Source: Acidimicrobiia bacterium
GTDB lineage: Bacteria > Actinomycetota > Acidimicrobiia > IMCC26256 > JAOSJM01
DNA length: 64,000 nt
Direction of reading: 5' to 3'
Assembly: GCA_027494165.1 (NCBI GenBank)
Contig: JAOSJM010000001.1
Location: forward strand, 496,001 to 560,000
Part shown: positions 17,154 to 26,656 of the stretch, in pieces
Numbering within the stretch: the stretch's first letter is position 1
Layout: each line of letters opens with the position of its first letter
Position numbers and translations under genes: made by a program
Notes under the pieces: model-generated
Seen by the model: the letters and a program-made list of their open reading frames with translations, nothing else
Told to the model about the DNA's origin: nothing
The model's database searches: none

Positions 17154-18269
17154 GTGGCCTCCCCGCCAGCCCCGGCCGACCGCCTCTACGCGCTGGTGGA
17201 GGCCTACGCCGGCCTCGGCGACCACCGCACCGGGACGCCCGTCGACGACGCCACCCGCAGCTGGCTGGCCGCCGAGCTCGAGGCCCGGGGCGCCCGGGTC
17301 GAGGAGGTCCGCTACGCCTTCGACCGCTACGACGCCCGCGCCCGGGTGGTCGTGGCCGGCCGGGCCGTCCCGTCCCTGCCCGTCGCCTACCAGGGCACGG
17401 GCACCGTCGCCACCGACGCTCCCTTCGTGGCCGATCTCGAGATGATGGCCGGGCTCCTCGCGGTCGACCTCGACGCCCGGATGGAGGAGGCGACCCGGGT
17501 GGGCGCGCCGGTGGCGGTCCTCGCCACCCCCGGTCCCGGTGGGCGTCTCGTCGCCCAGAACCGCGCGCCCGTGCCCCGTGACGGCGCTCCGGCGGTGCTG
17601 GTGCCGGGGGCGGCCCTCGACGCGCTGCGGGCCGGGCCGGTTCGGGTGGAGCTCGAGGCCCGGATCCTGGAGGGTTCCTCGGCCAACGTCGTCGCCCACC
17701 TGGGCCCGGACGCTCCCGATCCACTCGTCGTCACCACCCCGCTCACCGGCTGGTTCGCCTGCGCCGGCGAACGGGGAACGGGACTCGCCGTGGCCCTCGA
17801 GGTGAGCGCGACCCTCGCCGGCGAGGGCGTCCCGGTGCTCTTCCTCGGGACCACCGGGCACGAGCTCGAGCACCTCGGGGTCCGCCGGCTCCTCGCCGCC
17901 GGCCCGGTGGTCGCCCGGGCGGTGCTCCACTGCGGAGCATCGCTCGCCGCGGGAGAGGTCGGCGACGGGGGGCCGGAGCTGTCCCCCCTCCGCATGGCCA
18001 TGACGACGGCGGTGGACCGGACGGATCGGTTGGAGGCCGCGCTCGCACCGGCCGAGGTGGCGGTGGGGCCCGGACCGTCGCCGTGGCCGGGGGAGGGGGA
18101 GGAGTGGCGCGGGCTCGGATCGCCGGTCCTGTCGATCACCGGAGGCTTCGGTCGCTTCCACACCCCCGAGGACGTCCCCGAGGCCGTGACGCGCCCCGAT
18201 CTCCTCGTCCGGGTCAACGGCGCGGTCCTGGCCGCGACCCGGGTCCTCCTCGGCGTGCCCGGCCGTTGA
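17154..18269 (+). CDS. M28-peptidase-like protein lacking most metal ligands
   Basis: The 371-residue protein follows the layout of M28 aminopeptidase-like proteins: a mixed domain, then VVTTPLTGW, VLFLGTTGHELEHLGV and a C-terminal FHTPEDVPE. In active M28 enzymes the first of these is an H-x-D ligand motif and a further aspartate follows in a GANDNxSG segment; here both are replaced (TPLTGW and GERGTGLAV). Only the terminal histidine and a glutamate region survive. A non-catalytic or altered-chemistry role is likely. The GTG start 17154 lies just after operator S4 without a clear ribosome site. Context suggests regulation with the amidase. Confidence 0.65.
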   Translation: MASPPAPADRLYALVEAYAGLGDHRTGTPVDDATRSWLAAELEARGARVEEVRYAFDRYDARARVVVAGRAVPSLPVAYQGTGTVATDAPFVADLEMMAGLLAVDLDARMEEATRVGAPVAVLATPGPGGRLVAQNRAPVPRDGAPAVLVPGAALDALRAGPVRVELEARILEGSSANVVAHLGPDAPDPLVVTTPLTGWFACAGERGTGLAVALEVSATLAGEGVPVLFLGTTGHELEHLGVRRLLAAGPVVARAVLHCGASLAAGEVGDGGPELSPLRMAMTTAVDRTDRLEAALAPAEVAVGPGPSPWPGEGEEWRGLGSPVLSITGGFGRFHTPEDVPEAVTRPDLLVRVNGAVLAATRVLLGVPGR

Positions 18270-18316
18270 CCGGCGGCCGCAGTTGCGCACCGGCCGGTCG
18301 GGGACTTCCCCGCGGC

Positions 18317-18332
18317 GTTAACGGGCCCTAAC
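18317..18332. promoter_or_regulatory. operator candidate S5
   Basis: GTTAACGGGCCCTAAC, 66 bp before the GTG of the next amidase gene. The left half is perfect; the right half is CCTAAC instead of GTTMAC. Confidence 0.5.
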
Positions 18333-18397
18333 ATCGCGGGGCACCGGAGTGCGGGCGTTCGCCACGCGCTCGGGAGCGGGAAGGGAAGGGAGGCGGC

Positions 18398-19842
18398 GTG
18401 CCGCACACCGAGCTGGCCTTCACGCCGGCCGGGGTCCAGGCGGGGATGGTGCGCAGGCGCGAGGTGTCGCCGGTCGAGCTCGTCGGCGCGTACCTCGACC
18501 GCATCGACCGCCTCAACCCGCGGCTCGGCGCGTACCTGACGGTCGCCGCCGACCGGGCTCTCGACGACGCCCGGCGGGCCGAGGCGGCCCTCGGCGAGCA
18601 CGACCTCCCGCCGTTCCACGGCGTCCCCGTCGCGGTGAAGGACCTCACCGACACGGCCGGCATCCGCACGACCCACGGCACGGCGGCCTGGTCGAACCGG
18701 GTCCCCGACGCCGACGCGGAGTCGGTCACCCGTCTCAAGCGGGCCGGGTTCGTCGTGCTCGGCAAGACCAACACCCCCGAGTTCGGCTCCGCACCGGTCA
18801 CCGAGAGCCCCGGCTACCCGCCCGCCCGCAACCCCTGGGACACCCAGCGGACCCCGGGCGGTTCCTCGGGCGGCGCGGGCGCGGCGGTCGCGGCCGGCCT
18901 CTGCCCGGTCGCCCACGGCAGCGACGCCGGCGGCTCCATCCGCATCCCCTCGGCCCTCTGCGGCGTCTTCGGCATCAAGCCGTCGCGGGGCCGGGTCTCG
19001 GCGGCGCCCCGCCCCCGGCGTTCCTCGCCCAGCAGGGGCCCATCGCCCGGACCGTCGCGGACGCCGCGGGGCTCCTCGACGCGCTCGCCGGCTACGCGGT
19101 CGGGGACCCCTGGTGGGCGCCGCCGCCAACCCGGCCGTTCGCGGAGGAGGTCGGCGTGGACCCGGGCCGGCTCCGGATCGCCCTCGCCACCGACCCGTTC
19201 CTGCCGGGAGTCGACGTGGCGCCGGGCAACAAGGTCGCGGCCGAGCGGGCGGGCGTGCTGCTCGAGTCGCTGGGGCACGTCGTCGAGGAGGCGGCGCCGG
19301 CGTGGGACCCCGGCGCGGTGGGGCAGGAGGCGGCCACCGTCGGGGCCGAGCTGGCGTCGCGACTCGACGAGCTCCCACCCGTCGAGACGCTCGACCCGGT
19401 GAACCGCTTCATCATCGAGATCGGCAGCGCGCTCCCGGCCGCCGCGCTGGTCGCCGCCCAGACGGCGCTCCTCGACGAGGTCCGCCGCGTCGTAGCCTTC
19501 TTCGACCGGTACGACCTGCTGCTCACCCCGACCGTCCCGATCCCCCCGCCGCCGGTCGGCGAGTACACGAGCGTGGGCGAGCGCGAGGACCTGCGCGAGT
19601 ACCTGGCCGCCTCGATGGTCGGGGGCGACGCACCCCGCTTCGCCTGGCTCGCCGCCTTCACGTCCCCCTGGAACGTCACCGGGCAACCCGCCGTGTCCGT
19701 CCCGTTCGGCTTCGACGAGCACGGCCTGCCCACCGGCGTCCAGCTCGTGGGGCCCCCCGCCGACGAGGCCACGCTCGTACGGGTCGCGGCCCAGATGGAG
19801 CGGGCCCGGCCGTGGGCCGACCGGCGACCGCCCGCGTCGTAG
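18398..19842 (+). CDS. amidase-signature hydrolase, one frameshift
   Basis: An amidase-signature protein of about 481 residues after correction, with VAVKDLTDTAGIRTTHG (Lys), PGGSSGGAGAA (cis-Ser) and GSDAGGSIRIPS (Ser). At the C-run near 19010-19016 one base is missing: the first frame turns arginine- and proline-rich, while the other continues PPAFLAQQGPIARTVADAAG to a normal end (RARPWADRRPPAS). The GTG start has AAGGGAAGGGAGG upstream. Its opening (ELAFTPAGVQAGMVRRREVS) closely resembles that of the amidase at 46721, so the two are paralogues of one subfamily. Substrate unknown. Confidence 0.84.
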
Positions 19843-19891
19843 CGCCCCTGTCAACCGGGTCGGCGCGGTCTCGGCGTCGCTCCCTGCAGCC

Positions 19892-19940
19892 GGCTTGGCG
19901 CGGTCTCGGGGTCGTGGGCCCCGTTTCCGCACCAACCCGG
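19892..19940 (-). repeat. dispersed palindromic repeat, copy a
   Basis: Read on the minus strand: GGGTTGGTGCGGAAACGGGG, a short loop, then CCCCGAGACCGCGCCAAGCC. The arms pair with few mismatches. A half copy (GTCGGCGCGGTCTCGG) lies just upstream at about 19859. The element sits between the converging ends of the amidase and an acyl-CoA dehydrogenase, where it could also terminate transcription. Confidence 0.75.
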
Positions 19941-19977
19941 CCACCAGAGGGAGGGCCGTGGGCGCCGGAGGGGACGG

Positions 19978-21236
19978 TCAGCGCCGGGCGGAGGCCGCCT
20001 TCAGCTCCCGGAAGGGGACGTCGCGGTCGACGGCCGGCTCCCGGGGCAGCCCGAGGACCCGCTCGCCGATGATCGTCTTCTGGATCTCGTCGGTGCCCCC
20101 GGCGATGTGGTTGGCGGGGGCGTAGAGGAGCGCGGTGGTCCAGTGGCCGGGCTCGGGGGCGTCCTCGCCGACGATCCCGGCGGCGGGGCCCAGCACCCGG
20201 ACGGCGACGTCGGCGAGCGCGGTCGAGAGGCGGGCCCAGGCGAGCTTGATCGTGGAGCCCTCGGGGCCCGGGACCGAGCCCCGGGCGAGCGCCGAGAGGC
20301 TCCGGGCGTTGGTCAGCGCGAGAAGCCGCCACGCGGTGTAGATCCGGGCCAGCTCCTGGCGCAGCACGGGGTCCCGTGCCGGCCGCCCCCCGGCCCACTC
20401 ACCGGCCAGCGCGAGCACCGGCTCGGCGGAGAAGCCGGTGGTGAGGAGCCCGCCCACCGAGTAGCGCTCGTTGGCCAGGGTCGCCATCGCGACGTGCCAG
20501 CCACCGCCCACGTCACCCACGACGTGCTCGTCGGGCACCCGGGCGCCGTCGAGGAAGACCTCGTTGAAGTGGGCGCCGCCGGTCATCTGGCGCAACGGTC
20601 GGACGGTCACCCCGGGGTCGAGCATGTCCACCACGAAGCACGTGATCCCCCGATGCTTGGGGACGTCGGGGTCGGTCCGGGCGATGGCGAGCCCCCACCG
20701 GCAGTGCTGCGCGCCCGTGGTCCACACCTTCTGCCCGTGGAGCGTCCACCCGTCGCCGTCGCGCTCGGCCCGGGTCTCGAGCGACGCGACGTCGGAGCCG
20801 GCGTCGGGCTCGCTCCAGAGCTGGCACCAGACCTCGCTGCCGTCGAGCATCCGGGGGAGGAACCGTCGGTGCTGGTCGGGGAGCCGCAGGCGACGAGGGT
20901 CGGGCCGATGATGCCGAGCCCGATCGTGTAGAGGTCGCCGGCCGGCACGTCGTAGCGCGCGGTCTCCTCGGCGACGATGAACGCCTGGGTGGCGGTGGCG
21001 TCGCGCCCGCCGTGCTCGCGGGGCCAGGCCGGCGCTCCCCAGCCGCCCTCGGCCAGCGTCCGCTGCCAGGCCCGTGCCCGGGCGACGGGCTCGGGATCGT
21101 CGGTTCCCTGGGCGGCCACGATGGCGCCGAACCCCGTCGCGAGCTGCGCGGGGTTCCTGGGGCGGGCGTGGGCGTCGAGGAAGCCGCGCAGCTCCGCCCG
21201 GAACGACGCGTCGTCGGGGCTGTCGTCGAAGTCCAC
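19978..21236 (-). CDS. acyl-CoA dehydrogenase (second of a tandem pair), one frameshift
   Basis: About 419 residues after correction. Motifs: VWCQLWSEPDAGSD, MTGGAHFNEVFLDGARVP and the C-terminal GGTDEIQKTIIGERVLGLP. The N-terminal third (MDFDDSPDDASFRAELR onward) lies in another frame; one base is missing in the G-run 20878-20881 (CCCC on the coding strand), and restoring it joins IIGPTLVACGSP to DQHRRFLPRML. The GTG start at 21236 is 8 bp after the stop of the upstream paralogue, so the pair is co-translated. Paired FadE genes in actinobacteria often encode heteromeric dehydrogenases for steroid-like or bulky acyl-CoAs; that is an analogy, not shown here. Confidence 0.86.
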
Positions 21237-21244
21237 CGCCGCGC

Positions 21245-22489
21245 TCAGGTCCGGGCGGTGGCGGCCCGGGCGGCGAGCTCGCGGAAGGAGATCTGGCGGT
21301 CGTCCGAGGAGGGCTCCTTGGGGAGCCCGAGCACGCGCTCGCCGATGATGTTGCGCTGGATCTGGTCGGAGCCGCCGGCGATGTGCAGCGACGGGGCCGC
21401 GAGGAAGGCCGTGCGCCACGGGTCGGGTCCGCTGAGCGCGGCGGGCCCACCGAGGCGGACGCCGAGGGCCGTCGCGTGGCTCAGGAGCTTGGCCATCGCC
21501 AGCTTGGCGACCGAGGCCTCGGCGCCGGGGAGCCTCCCGTGGGAGAAGGCGGTGACGATCCGGAAGCCGATGTAGCGGAGCACGGCGGACTCGGTGAAGA
21601 GCCGGGCCAGCTCCTGGCGGACGAGGGGGTCGTCGGCCCCCGGCCGGCCCCCCGCGGTGGCCTCGCGCGCCAGCGCGATCAGCGCCTCCACCATCCCCAG
21701 CTCGCCGAGCATCTCGCCGAGGGATCCCCGCTCGCTGAGCAGCGTCGTCTGGGAGACCCGCCAGCCGTCCTCGGGGTCGCCGACCCGGTCCGCGTCGGGG
21801 ATCCGCACGTCGTTGAGGAAGACCTCGTTGAAGTGGGCCCCGCCGGTCATCTGGCGGAGCGGCCGGATCTCGACCCCGGGTGCCTCCATGTCGAGCACGA
21901 AGTAGGTGATCCCCTTGTGCTTGGGGACGTCGGGGTCGGTCCGGGCGAGGAGCATCCCCCGCTTCGAGTAGTGGGCCCCCGACGACCACACCTTCTGGCC
22001 GTTCACGACCCACTCGTCGCCGTCGCGCTCGGCACGCGTGGAGAGCGCGGCGAGGTCGGAGCCCGCTCCCGGCTCGGAGAAGAGCTGGCACCAGATCTCC
22101 TCGCCCCGCAGGAGCGGGGGGAGCCACCGGGCCTTCTGCTCGGGCGTGCCGTGGACGATGATCGTGGGGCCGCCGAGCATGGTGCCGATCCGGAACACGT
22201 GGTCGGGGATCTCGAAGCGCGAGGCCTCGTGCCCCCAGATGATCTGCTCGGTGAGCCCGACGCCCCGCCCCCCGTACTCGCGGGGCCACGACACGCAGGC
22301 CCAGCCCTCGTCGGCGGCCATCGCCTGCCAGGCCCGGGCGCGCTCGAGCTCGCCGGGGTCGTCGAGGCCGGTCTCGAGGATCGAGAGCACGGTGCCCGCG
22401 GACCGTTCCCTGGGAGTGGCGTGGGCCTCGAGCCAGGCCCGGCACTCGGCCCGGAAGGCCGCCTCCTGAGGGGTGTCGAGGAAGTCCAT
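21245..22489 (-). CDS. acyl-CoA dehydrogenase (first of a tandem pair)
   Basis: A 414-residue acyl-CoA dehydrogenase with IWCQLFSEPGAGSD, MTGGAHFNEVFLNDVRIP and GGSDQIQRNIIGERVLGLP. It is clearly paralogous to the next gene downstream, with long near-identical blocks such as RTDPDVPKHKGIT. I prefer ATG 22489 to GTG 22492 because GGGAGG then has workable spacing. Operator candidate S6 is 15 bp upstream. The enzyme should desaturate an acyl-CoA and feed ETF; an alpha2-beta2 partnership with the adjacent paralogue is possible. Confidence 0.89.
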   Translation of the reverse strand: MDFLDTPQEAAFRAECRAWLEAHATPRERSAGTVLSILETGLDDPGELERARAWQAMAADEGWACVSWPREYGGRGVGLTEQIIWGHEASRFEIPDHVFRIGTMLGGPTIIVHGTPEQKARWLPPLLRGEEIWCQLFSEPGAGSDLAALSTRAERDGDEWVVNGQKVWSSGAHYSKRGMLLARTDPDVPKHKGITYFVLDMEAPGVEIRPLRQMTGGAHFNEVFLNDVRIPDADRVGDPEDGWRVSQTTLLSERGSLGEMLGELGMVEALIALAREATAGGRPGADDPLVRQELARLFTESAVLRYIGFRIVTAFSHGRLPGAEASVAKLAMAKLLSHATALGVRLGGPAALSGPDPWRTAFLAAPSLHIAGGSDQIQRNIIGERVLGLPKEPSSDDRQISFRELAARAATART

Positions 22490-22503
22490 CACGCCTCCCG
22501 GAT

Positions 22504-22519
22504 GTGAACCGCCGTTAGC
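22504..22519. promoter_or_regulatory. operator candidate S6
   Basis: GTGAACCGCCGTTAGC, 15 bp upstream of the first acyl-CoA dehydrogenase ATG (minus strand). The left half is perfect; the right differs at one base. Confidence 0.6.
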
Positions 22520-22616
22520 ATATCCGCGGCGGCCGTGCCCGCCATCCCGGGCGCCCGCGCTCGAACCGTCGGGGGTCGGCCCTCCTGCCCCCGACGGGTC
22601 GGCCCTCCTGCCGGTG

Positions 22617-22663
22617 GGTCGGCGCGCTTTCGGGGTCGTGGGCCCCGATTCCGCACCAACTCG
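22617..22663 (-). repeat. dispersed palindromic repeat, copy b
   Basis: On the minus strand GAGTTGGTGCGGAATCGGGG pairs with CCCCGAAAGCGCGCCGAC around a GCCCACGA-type loop. It lies between the lnt stop and the acyl-CoA dehydrogenase promoter and is followed directly by a short tandem repeat that re-uses its outer arm. Confidence 0.75.
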
Positions 22664-22733
22664 GGGATGGAGGGGGAGCGCACCAACTCGGGGATGGAGG
22701 GGGAGCGCACCAACCCGGGGATGCTCGGGGATG
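22653..22733. repeat. 27-bp tandem repeat, two exact copies and a degenerate third
   Basis: GCACCAACTCGGGGATGGAG plus GGGGAGC is repeated at 22653-22679 and 22680-22706, and a third copy from 22707 diverges. The unit starts with the outer arm of palindromic repeat b, so it probably arose by slippage at that element. No coding capacity. Confidence 0.75.
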
Positions 22734-22744
22734 GAGATCAGGAG

Positions 22745-24301
22745 TCAGCGGGTCGGCGAGGGGCGGCGGCGGGTCCACCACGAGAGGCCGACGAAGCCGG
22801 CGGCGCCCACGACGCACAGCCAGCCCACCCAGTCCCCGAGCGACACGAACGGGGACCGGCCCGATCCGAGCGGCACATCGGCGACGAGCGTCGCCTGCGT
22901 CGCCCCGCCCGGGTTCACCGTCCGGGCGAGGATCCGCCCCCACGGATCGATGATCGCCGAGTCGAAGCGGGTGTCGGCCTTGACCGTCGGCACGCGGTTC
23001 TCGATCGAGCGGAACACCAGGTGCGTGTAGTGGGTCTCGGTGATGGCCGTGACGTCCGACGACGGGGCCGCGACGAGCCGGGCGCCGTTGCGGGTCATCT
23101 TCCGGGCCGTGTCGGTGAAGTCGAGGTCGTAGCAGATGATCGTGGAGATCGGCCCCAGCTCGGTCTCGTACACGGGGTAGGTGCCGCCGGTGTCGCTGTA
23201 GTCGCCGGCGAACGTACCGGGGTGGTCCTTGCCGTAGCGGCCGAGGAGCTCTCCGTCGGGCGCGAGGAGGGTGGCCTCGTTGAGCTTCCGGCCCTCCTCG
23301 TCCTCGTACCCGTATCCGATGGCGAGGTAGGCGCCCGTCTCCGCGGCGAGCGCCCGCAGCTCGTCGGGCCGTTCCCGGGGGTCGAAGCGCAGGCCCTTCT
23401 CGCTCCAGACGACGAGCTGGGCGCCCTGCTCGGCCGCGTCCCGGGTCTGCTCGACGTCGCGCCGGAGGCGTTCCTGCACCGCGGGGTCGTCGGGCCCGGC
23501 GTCCCACTCCGCGCCGACGCCGGTCTGCACCGCGGCGACTCGCACCATCTGGTCGCCGGGTCCCGGTGAGTCGAGCAGCGCCACCGACAGCAGCCCCCAG
23601 GCGCCCACCGCCGCGACCACGAGGCCCAGGTTCCGCAACGAAGGCGTCCACGGCACCGACGGCACCCGCCCGCTCCGGCGGTCCAGCACCGCGATCGCGA
23701 CGCCGGCGAGGGCGAAGTTGACCACCAGGATCAGGAGCTCGAGGCCGTAGATCCCGAACACGCTCACGGGCTGGAGGAACGCCGGGTGCCGGAACAGCGC
23801 GTAGACCGGGTTGGCCCAGGTCCCACCGAACAGGGCCTGCCCGGTCGCGCGCAGGAAGTCCAGGGCCACCCAGGCCACCGGCATCGACACGGCGAGCCAC
23901 CGGTAGCCGGTCCGCTCGTGGAACGCCCGGCTCCGCCAGGCCAGGGCCGTGACGAGCAGGGCCACGTAGAGGGGGAGGAGCTGGAAGGCGATGGCCACCG
24001 AGTCCTGGGCCAGTCCGTTGGAGAGCTGGCCCGAGAAGTAGGCGCCGAACCCCACCCCGATCGCGACCCCCGACCAGCGGGCCGGCATCACGCGGTGCTG
24101 GGCCACGACCATGGGGACGAACGCCACCCAGACGAGCGGCCACAGCTCGAAGGGCGGGAAGGCGAGCGTGGCCAGCCCACCGCTCAGGAGCGCCAGCGCG
24201 AGGCCGAGCACGATCCGGCCGGCGGTACCGCCGGGCCGGGCGGAGTGCGGGACCCCGCCCTCGGCCCGAGTGGGGCGCGGCGCCTGCCGCGTCGTCGTCA
24301 C
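22745..24301 (-). CDS. lnt: apolipoprotein N-acyltransferase
   Basis: The 518-residue protein has a hydrophobic N-terminal half with several membrane helices (ALLSGGLATLAFPPFELWPL), then a nitrilase-type domain and a final C-terminal helix. The triad is visible as Glu301 (VVWSEKG), Lys358 (RYGKDHPG) and Cys390 (STIICYDLDF). Lnt transfers an acyl chain from phospholipid to the N-terminal cysteine of lipoproteins in the membrane. Candidate substrates in this window are the lipobox-bearing binding proteins at 25394, 58933 and 60774. The GTG start overlaps the stop of the SDR gene as GTGA (24298-24301), so translation is coupled. Confidence 0.9.
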   Translation of the reverse strand: MTTTRQAPRPTRAEGGVPHSARPGGTAGRIVLGLALALLSGGLATLAFPPFELWPLVWVAFVPMVVAQHRVMPARWSGVAIGVGFGAYFSGQLSNGLAQDSVAIAFQLLPLYVALLVTALAWRSRAFHERTGYRWLAVSMPVAWVALDFLRATGQALFGGTWANPVYALFRHPAFLQPVSVFGIYGLELLILVVNFALAGVAIAVLDRRSGRVPSVPWTPSLRNLGLVVAAVGAWGLLSVALLDSPGPGDQMVRVAAVQTGVGAEWDAGPDDPAVQERLRRDVEQTRDAAEQGAQLVVWSEKGLRFDPRERPDELRALAAETGAYLAIGYGYEDEEGRKLNEATLLAPDGELLGRYGKDHPGTFAGDYSDTGGTYPVYETELGPISTIICYDLDFTDTARKMTRNGARLVAAPSSDVTAITETHYTHLVFRSIENRVPTVKADTRFDSAIIDPWGRILARTVNPGGATQATLVADVPLGSGRSPFVSLGDWVGWLCVVGAAGFVGLSWWTRRRPSPTR

Positions 24302-25179
24302 CCGGGCTCGTCCCCGGGTCGGGCGGCGGCGTCGCCGGACGCGGCCATCGACGCGAACATGGCCTCGGCCAGCACCTCCCGGCCCAGCTCGGCCACGGCC
24401 TTCGCCACCTGCTCGGCGTCGGGGCCGACCGGGTAGCGCGTCCTCGGCTCGGGGCTCGCCACCGCCGAGTGGACGACGTCGGCGACGAGGCGCGACTCGC
24501 TCCAGTGGCGCTCGGTCATCACCTGCGAGATGAGCTCGCGGGCCGCGGCCTTCGTGTCCGCCCGCAGCCCGGCGTACGGGGAGTCGGGGGTGAAGCGCCG
24601 GGCGTGGAGGGCGTGCTCGAGGATCCGGGTCCGGATGTTCCCGGGCTCGATGACGACCACGCGGACGCCGAAGGGCCGGCCCTCGTAGGTCAGCGCGTCG
24701 CTCAGCGCCTCGAGCGCGCTCTTCGTCGCCGCGTACACCCCGTAGAACGGGGGTGGGGCCAGCGCGCTGATCGACGAGATGTTCACGATGGTCCCCCCAC
24801 CCTGCTCGCGCATGGTCGGCAGGGCGGCCCGCATCATGCGGAGGGCGCCGAAGACGTTGACCTCGAAGATGTCCTTCGCCTCGTCGTCGTCGGTCTCCTC
24901 GACCGGGGCGATGACGACCTTGCCCGCGTTGTTGACGACGACGTCGAGGCGGCCGGTCTCGCCGAGCGCCCGGCCCACGAACCGGTCGACCGAGGCGCTC
25001 TCCGTGACGTCGAGCGGCAGGACGGTGACGGCCAGCCCCTCGCCGGCGGCCCGCTCGAGCTCGGCGACGTCGTCGGTGTCGAGCACGCCGGCGAACACGG
25101 TGTCGCCCGCCTCGGCGAATCGCCGGGCGGTCGCCAGACCGATCCCGCTGCCGGCTCCGGTGACGAGGACCGTCGCCAT
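24298..25179 (-). CDS. short-chain dehydrogenase/reductase
   Basis: A 293-residue classical SDR: VTGAGSGIG near the N-terminus, NNAG, the serine region NISSISALAPPPF and YAATK as the catalytic Tyr-Lys pair. Substrate unknown. The ATG at 25179 has GAGGAGGAGCC upstream; the longer open frame to 25257 runs through a promoter-like palindrome and is not used. It is coupled to lnt by GTGA overlap. The pairing of an SDR with lnt is unusual and may simply reflect co-transcription. Confidence 0.85.
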   Translation of the reverse strand: MATVLVTGAGSGIGLATARRFAEAGDTVFAGVLDTDDVAELERAAGEGLAVTVLPLDVTESASVDRFVGRALGETGRLDVVVNNAGKVVIAPVEETDDDEAKDIFEVNVFGALRMMRAALPTMREQGGGTIVNISSISALAPPPFYGVYAATKSALEALSDALTYEGRPFGVRVVVIEPGNIRTRILEHALHARRFTPDSPYAGLRADTKAAARELISQVMTERHWSESRLVADVVHSAVASPEPRTRYPVGPDAEQVAKAVAELGREVLAEAMFASMAASGDAAARPGDEPG

Positions 25180-25239
25180 GGCTCCTCCTCCGCTCGTCGG
25201 TACGAGGGGCACGGCCCGGCGGCCCCGGGCCTGGCCCTT

Positions 25240-25254
25240 GGTCGTTGTGTACAC
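25240..25254. promoter_or_regulatory. GTGTACAC palindrome, possible operator of the SDR-lnt operon
   Basis: GGTCGTTGTGTACAC lies about 60-75 bp upstream of the SDR start (minus strand) and contains the palindrome GTGTACAC (25247-25254). The same 15 bases occur at 48161-48175. A recognition site of a second regulator is possible; no assignment is made. Confidence 0.4.
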
Positions 25255-25318
25255 CATCAGGGCGACGAGTCAATGCCGGTACCCGGCCCGCGCCGTGCGT
25301 GGAAACCTTGACCCTTCA

Positions 25319-25334
25319 GTAAACGAAGACTAAC
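25319..25334. promoter_or_regulatory. operator candidate S7
   Basis: GTAAACGAAGACTAAC, 59 bp before the ATG of the Liv-type binding protein. It is one of the weaker matches: one change in the left half and two in the right. Confidence 0.45.
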
Positions 25335-25393
25335 GTCCGCATGACTGCGGGTGCAGACTGTCCCTCGGGGGCAGCGGTGACCGGGAGGCAAGC

Positions 25394-26656
25394 ATGCGTC
25401 GTCGTTCCGTGCTCAAGGCCGTCGCCCTCTTCGCCATGCTGTCGCTCGTCGCGGCGGCGTGCGGCGACGACGACGACGGCGACGAGACCGCCGCGACCAC
25501 CACGACCGCGGGCGAGACGGCGGAGACGACGACGACGTCCGGCCCCGAGCTCACCGGTGAGCCGGTCAAGGTCATGGCCATCTACGAGAAGACCGCGGGT
25601 GTGGCCGTGCCCGAGATCGGTGAGGGGGTGCAGGCCGCCGTCGACGCGCTGAACGGTCGCGGAGGGGTCCAGGGGCGCCCCCTCGAGTACGTCGAGTGCG
25701 ACACCCAGAACGACCCCAACACGGCCGCCGAGTGCGGGCGCCAGGCCGTGTCCGAGGGGGTCGTGGCCATCGTGGGCTCGCTCAGCGTGCACTCCGGTGA
25801 GTTCATGCCGACCCTCGCCGACGCCGGCATCGCCTCGATCGGCCTCGTGCCGGCCGGCGCCGCCGACTTCACGTCCCCCAACGCCTACCCGATCTACGGC
25901 GGTCTCGTGACCGCGGTGGCGGCGCTCGGGCGCAACCTCGTCGACCAGGGGGCCACGACCCTCGCGGTCGTGCGCATCGACCTGCCGGCCGCCGCGGTGA
26001 TCGCGAACTTCGTGAACTCGGCCCTGACCGACAAGGGCATCACGGTGACCAACGACGTGGCCGTTCCCCAGGGCGCTCCCGACATGTCGACCTACGCGGC
26101 CGCGGCCCTCGAGGGCGGCGTCGACGGCGTCGTGCTCGGCGTCACCGGACAGGACGCCACCAACTTCATCATCGCTGCGAAGCAGGCCAACCCCGACATC
26201 AAGATCGCCCTGACCGCCACCGACCTCATCGACGCCCTCCGGTCGCTGGGCGACGAGGCCACCGAGATCTACGCGACGAGCGGGTACGTCCAGGCCAACA
26301 TGGACCTGCCGGCGGTCGAGCAGTACCTCGAGGACATGGAGGCCGCGGGGATCACCGATCCGTCGAAGACCTTCCACATGAACGCGTACGCCTCGGTGCT
26401 GCTCCTCGCCGAGATCGCCGAGGGCCTCGCCACGATCGACGCCGCCGGCGTCTCGGCGACGCTGCCGACGATCGACGGCCTGTCGATCGGCCTCACCCCG
26501 CCGCTCCAGTTCGTGGAGGGCGGTGTGGGCGGGATCCCCAGGATCTTCAACCCGTGCCAGCTCCAGCTCGCCTGGGACACGGCTGAGGGCGAGTTCGTCG
26601 CCATCGACGGCACGTTCATCGACGCCTTCAGCGGCGAGGCGTGCCCGGCCCCGTGA
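25394..26656 (+). CDS. Liv-type ABC transporter substrate-binding lipoprotein
   Basis: The 420-residue protein opens with RRRS, a hydrophobic stretch and the lipobox LSLVAAAC, so the mature protein is a lipoprotein with an Asp/Glu/Thr-rich linker. The rest matches the periplasmic-binding-protein type I fold of branched-chain amino acid (LivK/Peripla_BP_6) proteins: VKVMAIYEKTAGV, INGRGGVQGR-like ALNGRGGVQGR, and VAIVGSLSVHSGEF. Such proteins also bind amides, urea or aromatic acids; with amidases and acyl-CoA ligases nearby, a carboxylate or amide ligand is plausible. GGGAGG precedes the ATG. The permease gene starts 97 bp downstream. Confidence 0.9.
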   Translation: MRRRSVLKAVALFAMLSLVAAACGDDDDGDETAATTTTAGETAETTTTSGPELTGEPVKVMAIYEKTAGVAVPEIGEGVQAAVDALNGRGGVQGRPLEYVECDTQNDPNTAAECGRQAVSEGVVAIVGSLSVHSGEFMPTLADAGIASIGLVPAGAADFTSPNAYPIYGGLVTAVAALGRNLVDQGATTLAVVRIDLPAAAVIANFVNSALTDKGITVTNDVAVPQGAPDMSTYAAAALEGGVDGVVLGVTGQDATNFIIAAKQANPDIKIALTATDLIDALRSLGDEATEIYATSGYVQANMDLPAVEQYLEDMEAAGITDPSKTFHMNAYASVLLLAEIAEGLATIDAAGVSATLPTIDGLSIGLTPPLQFVEGGVGGIPRIFNPCQLQLAWDTAEGEFVAIDGTFIDAFSGEACPAP

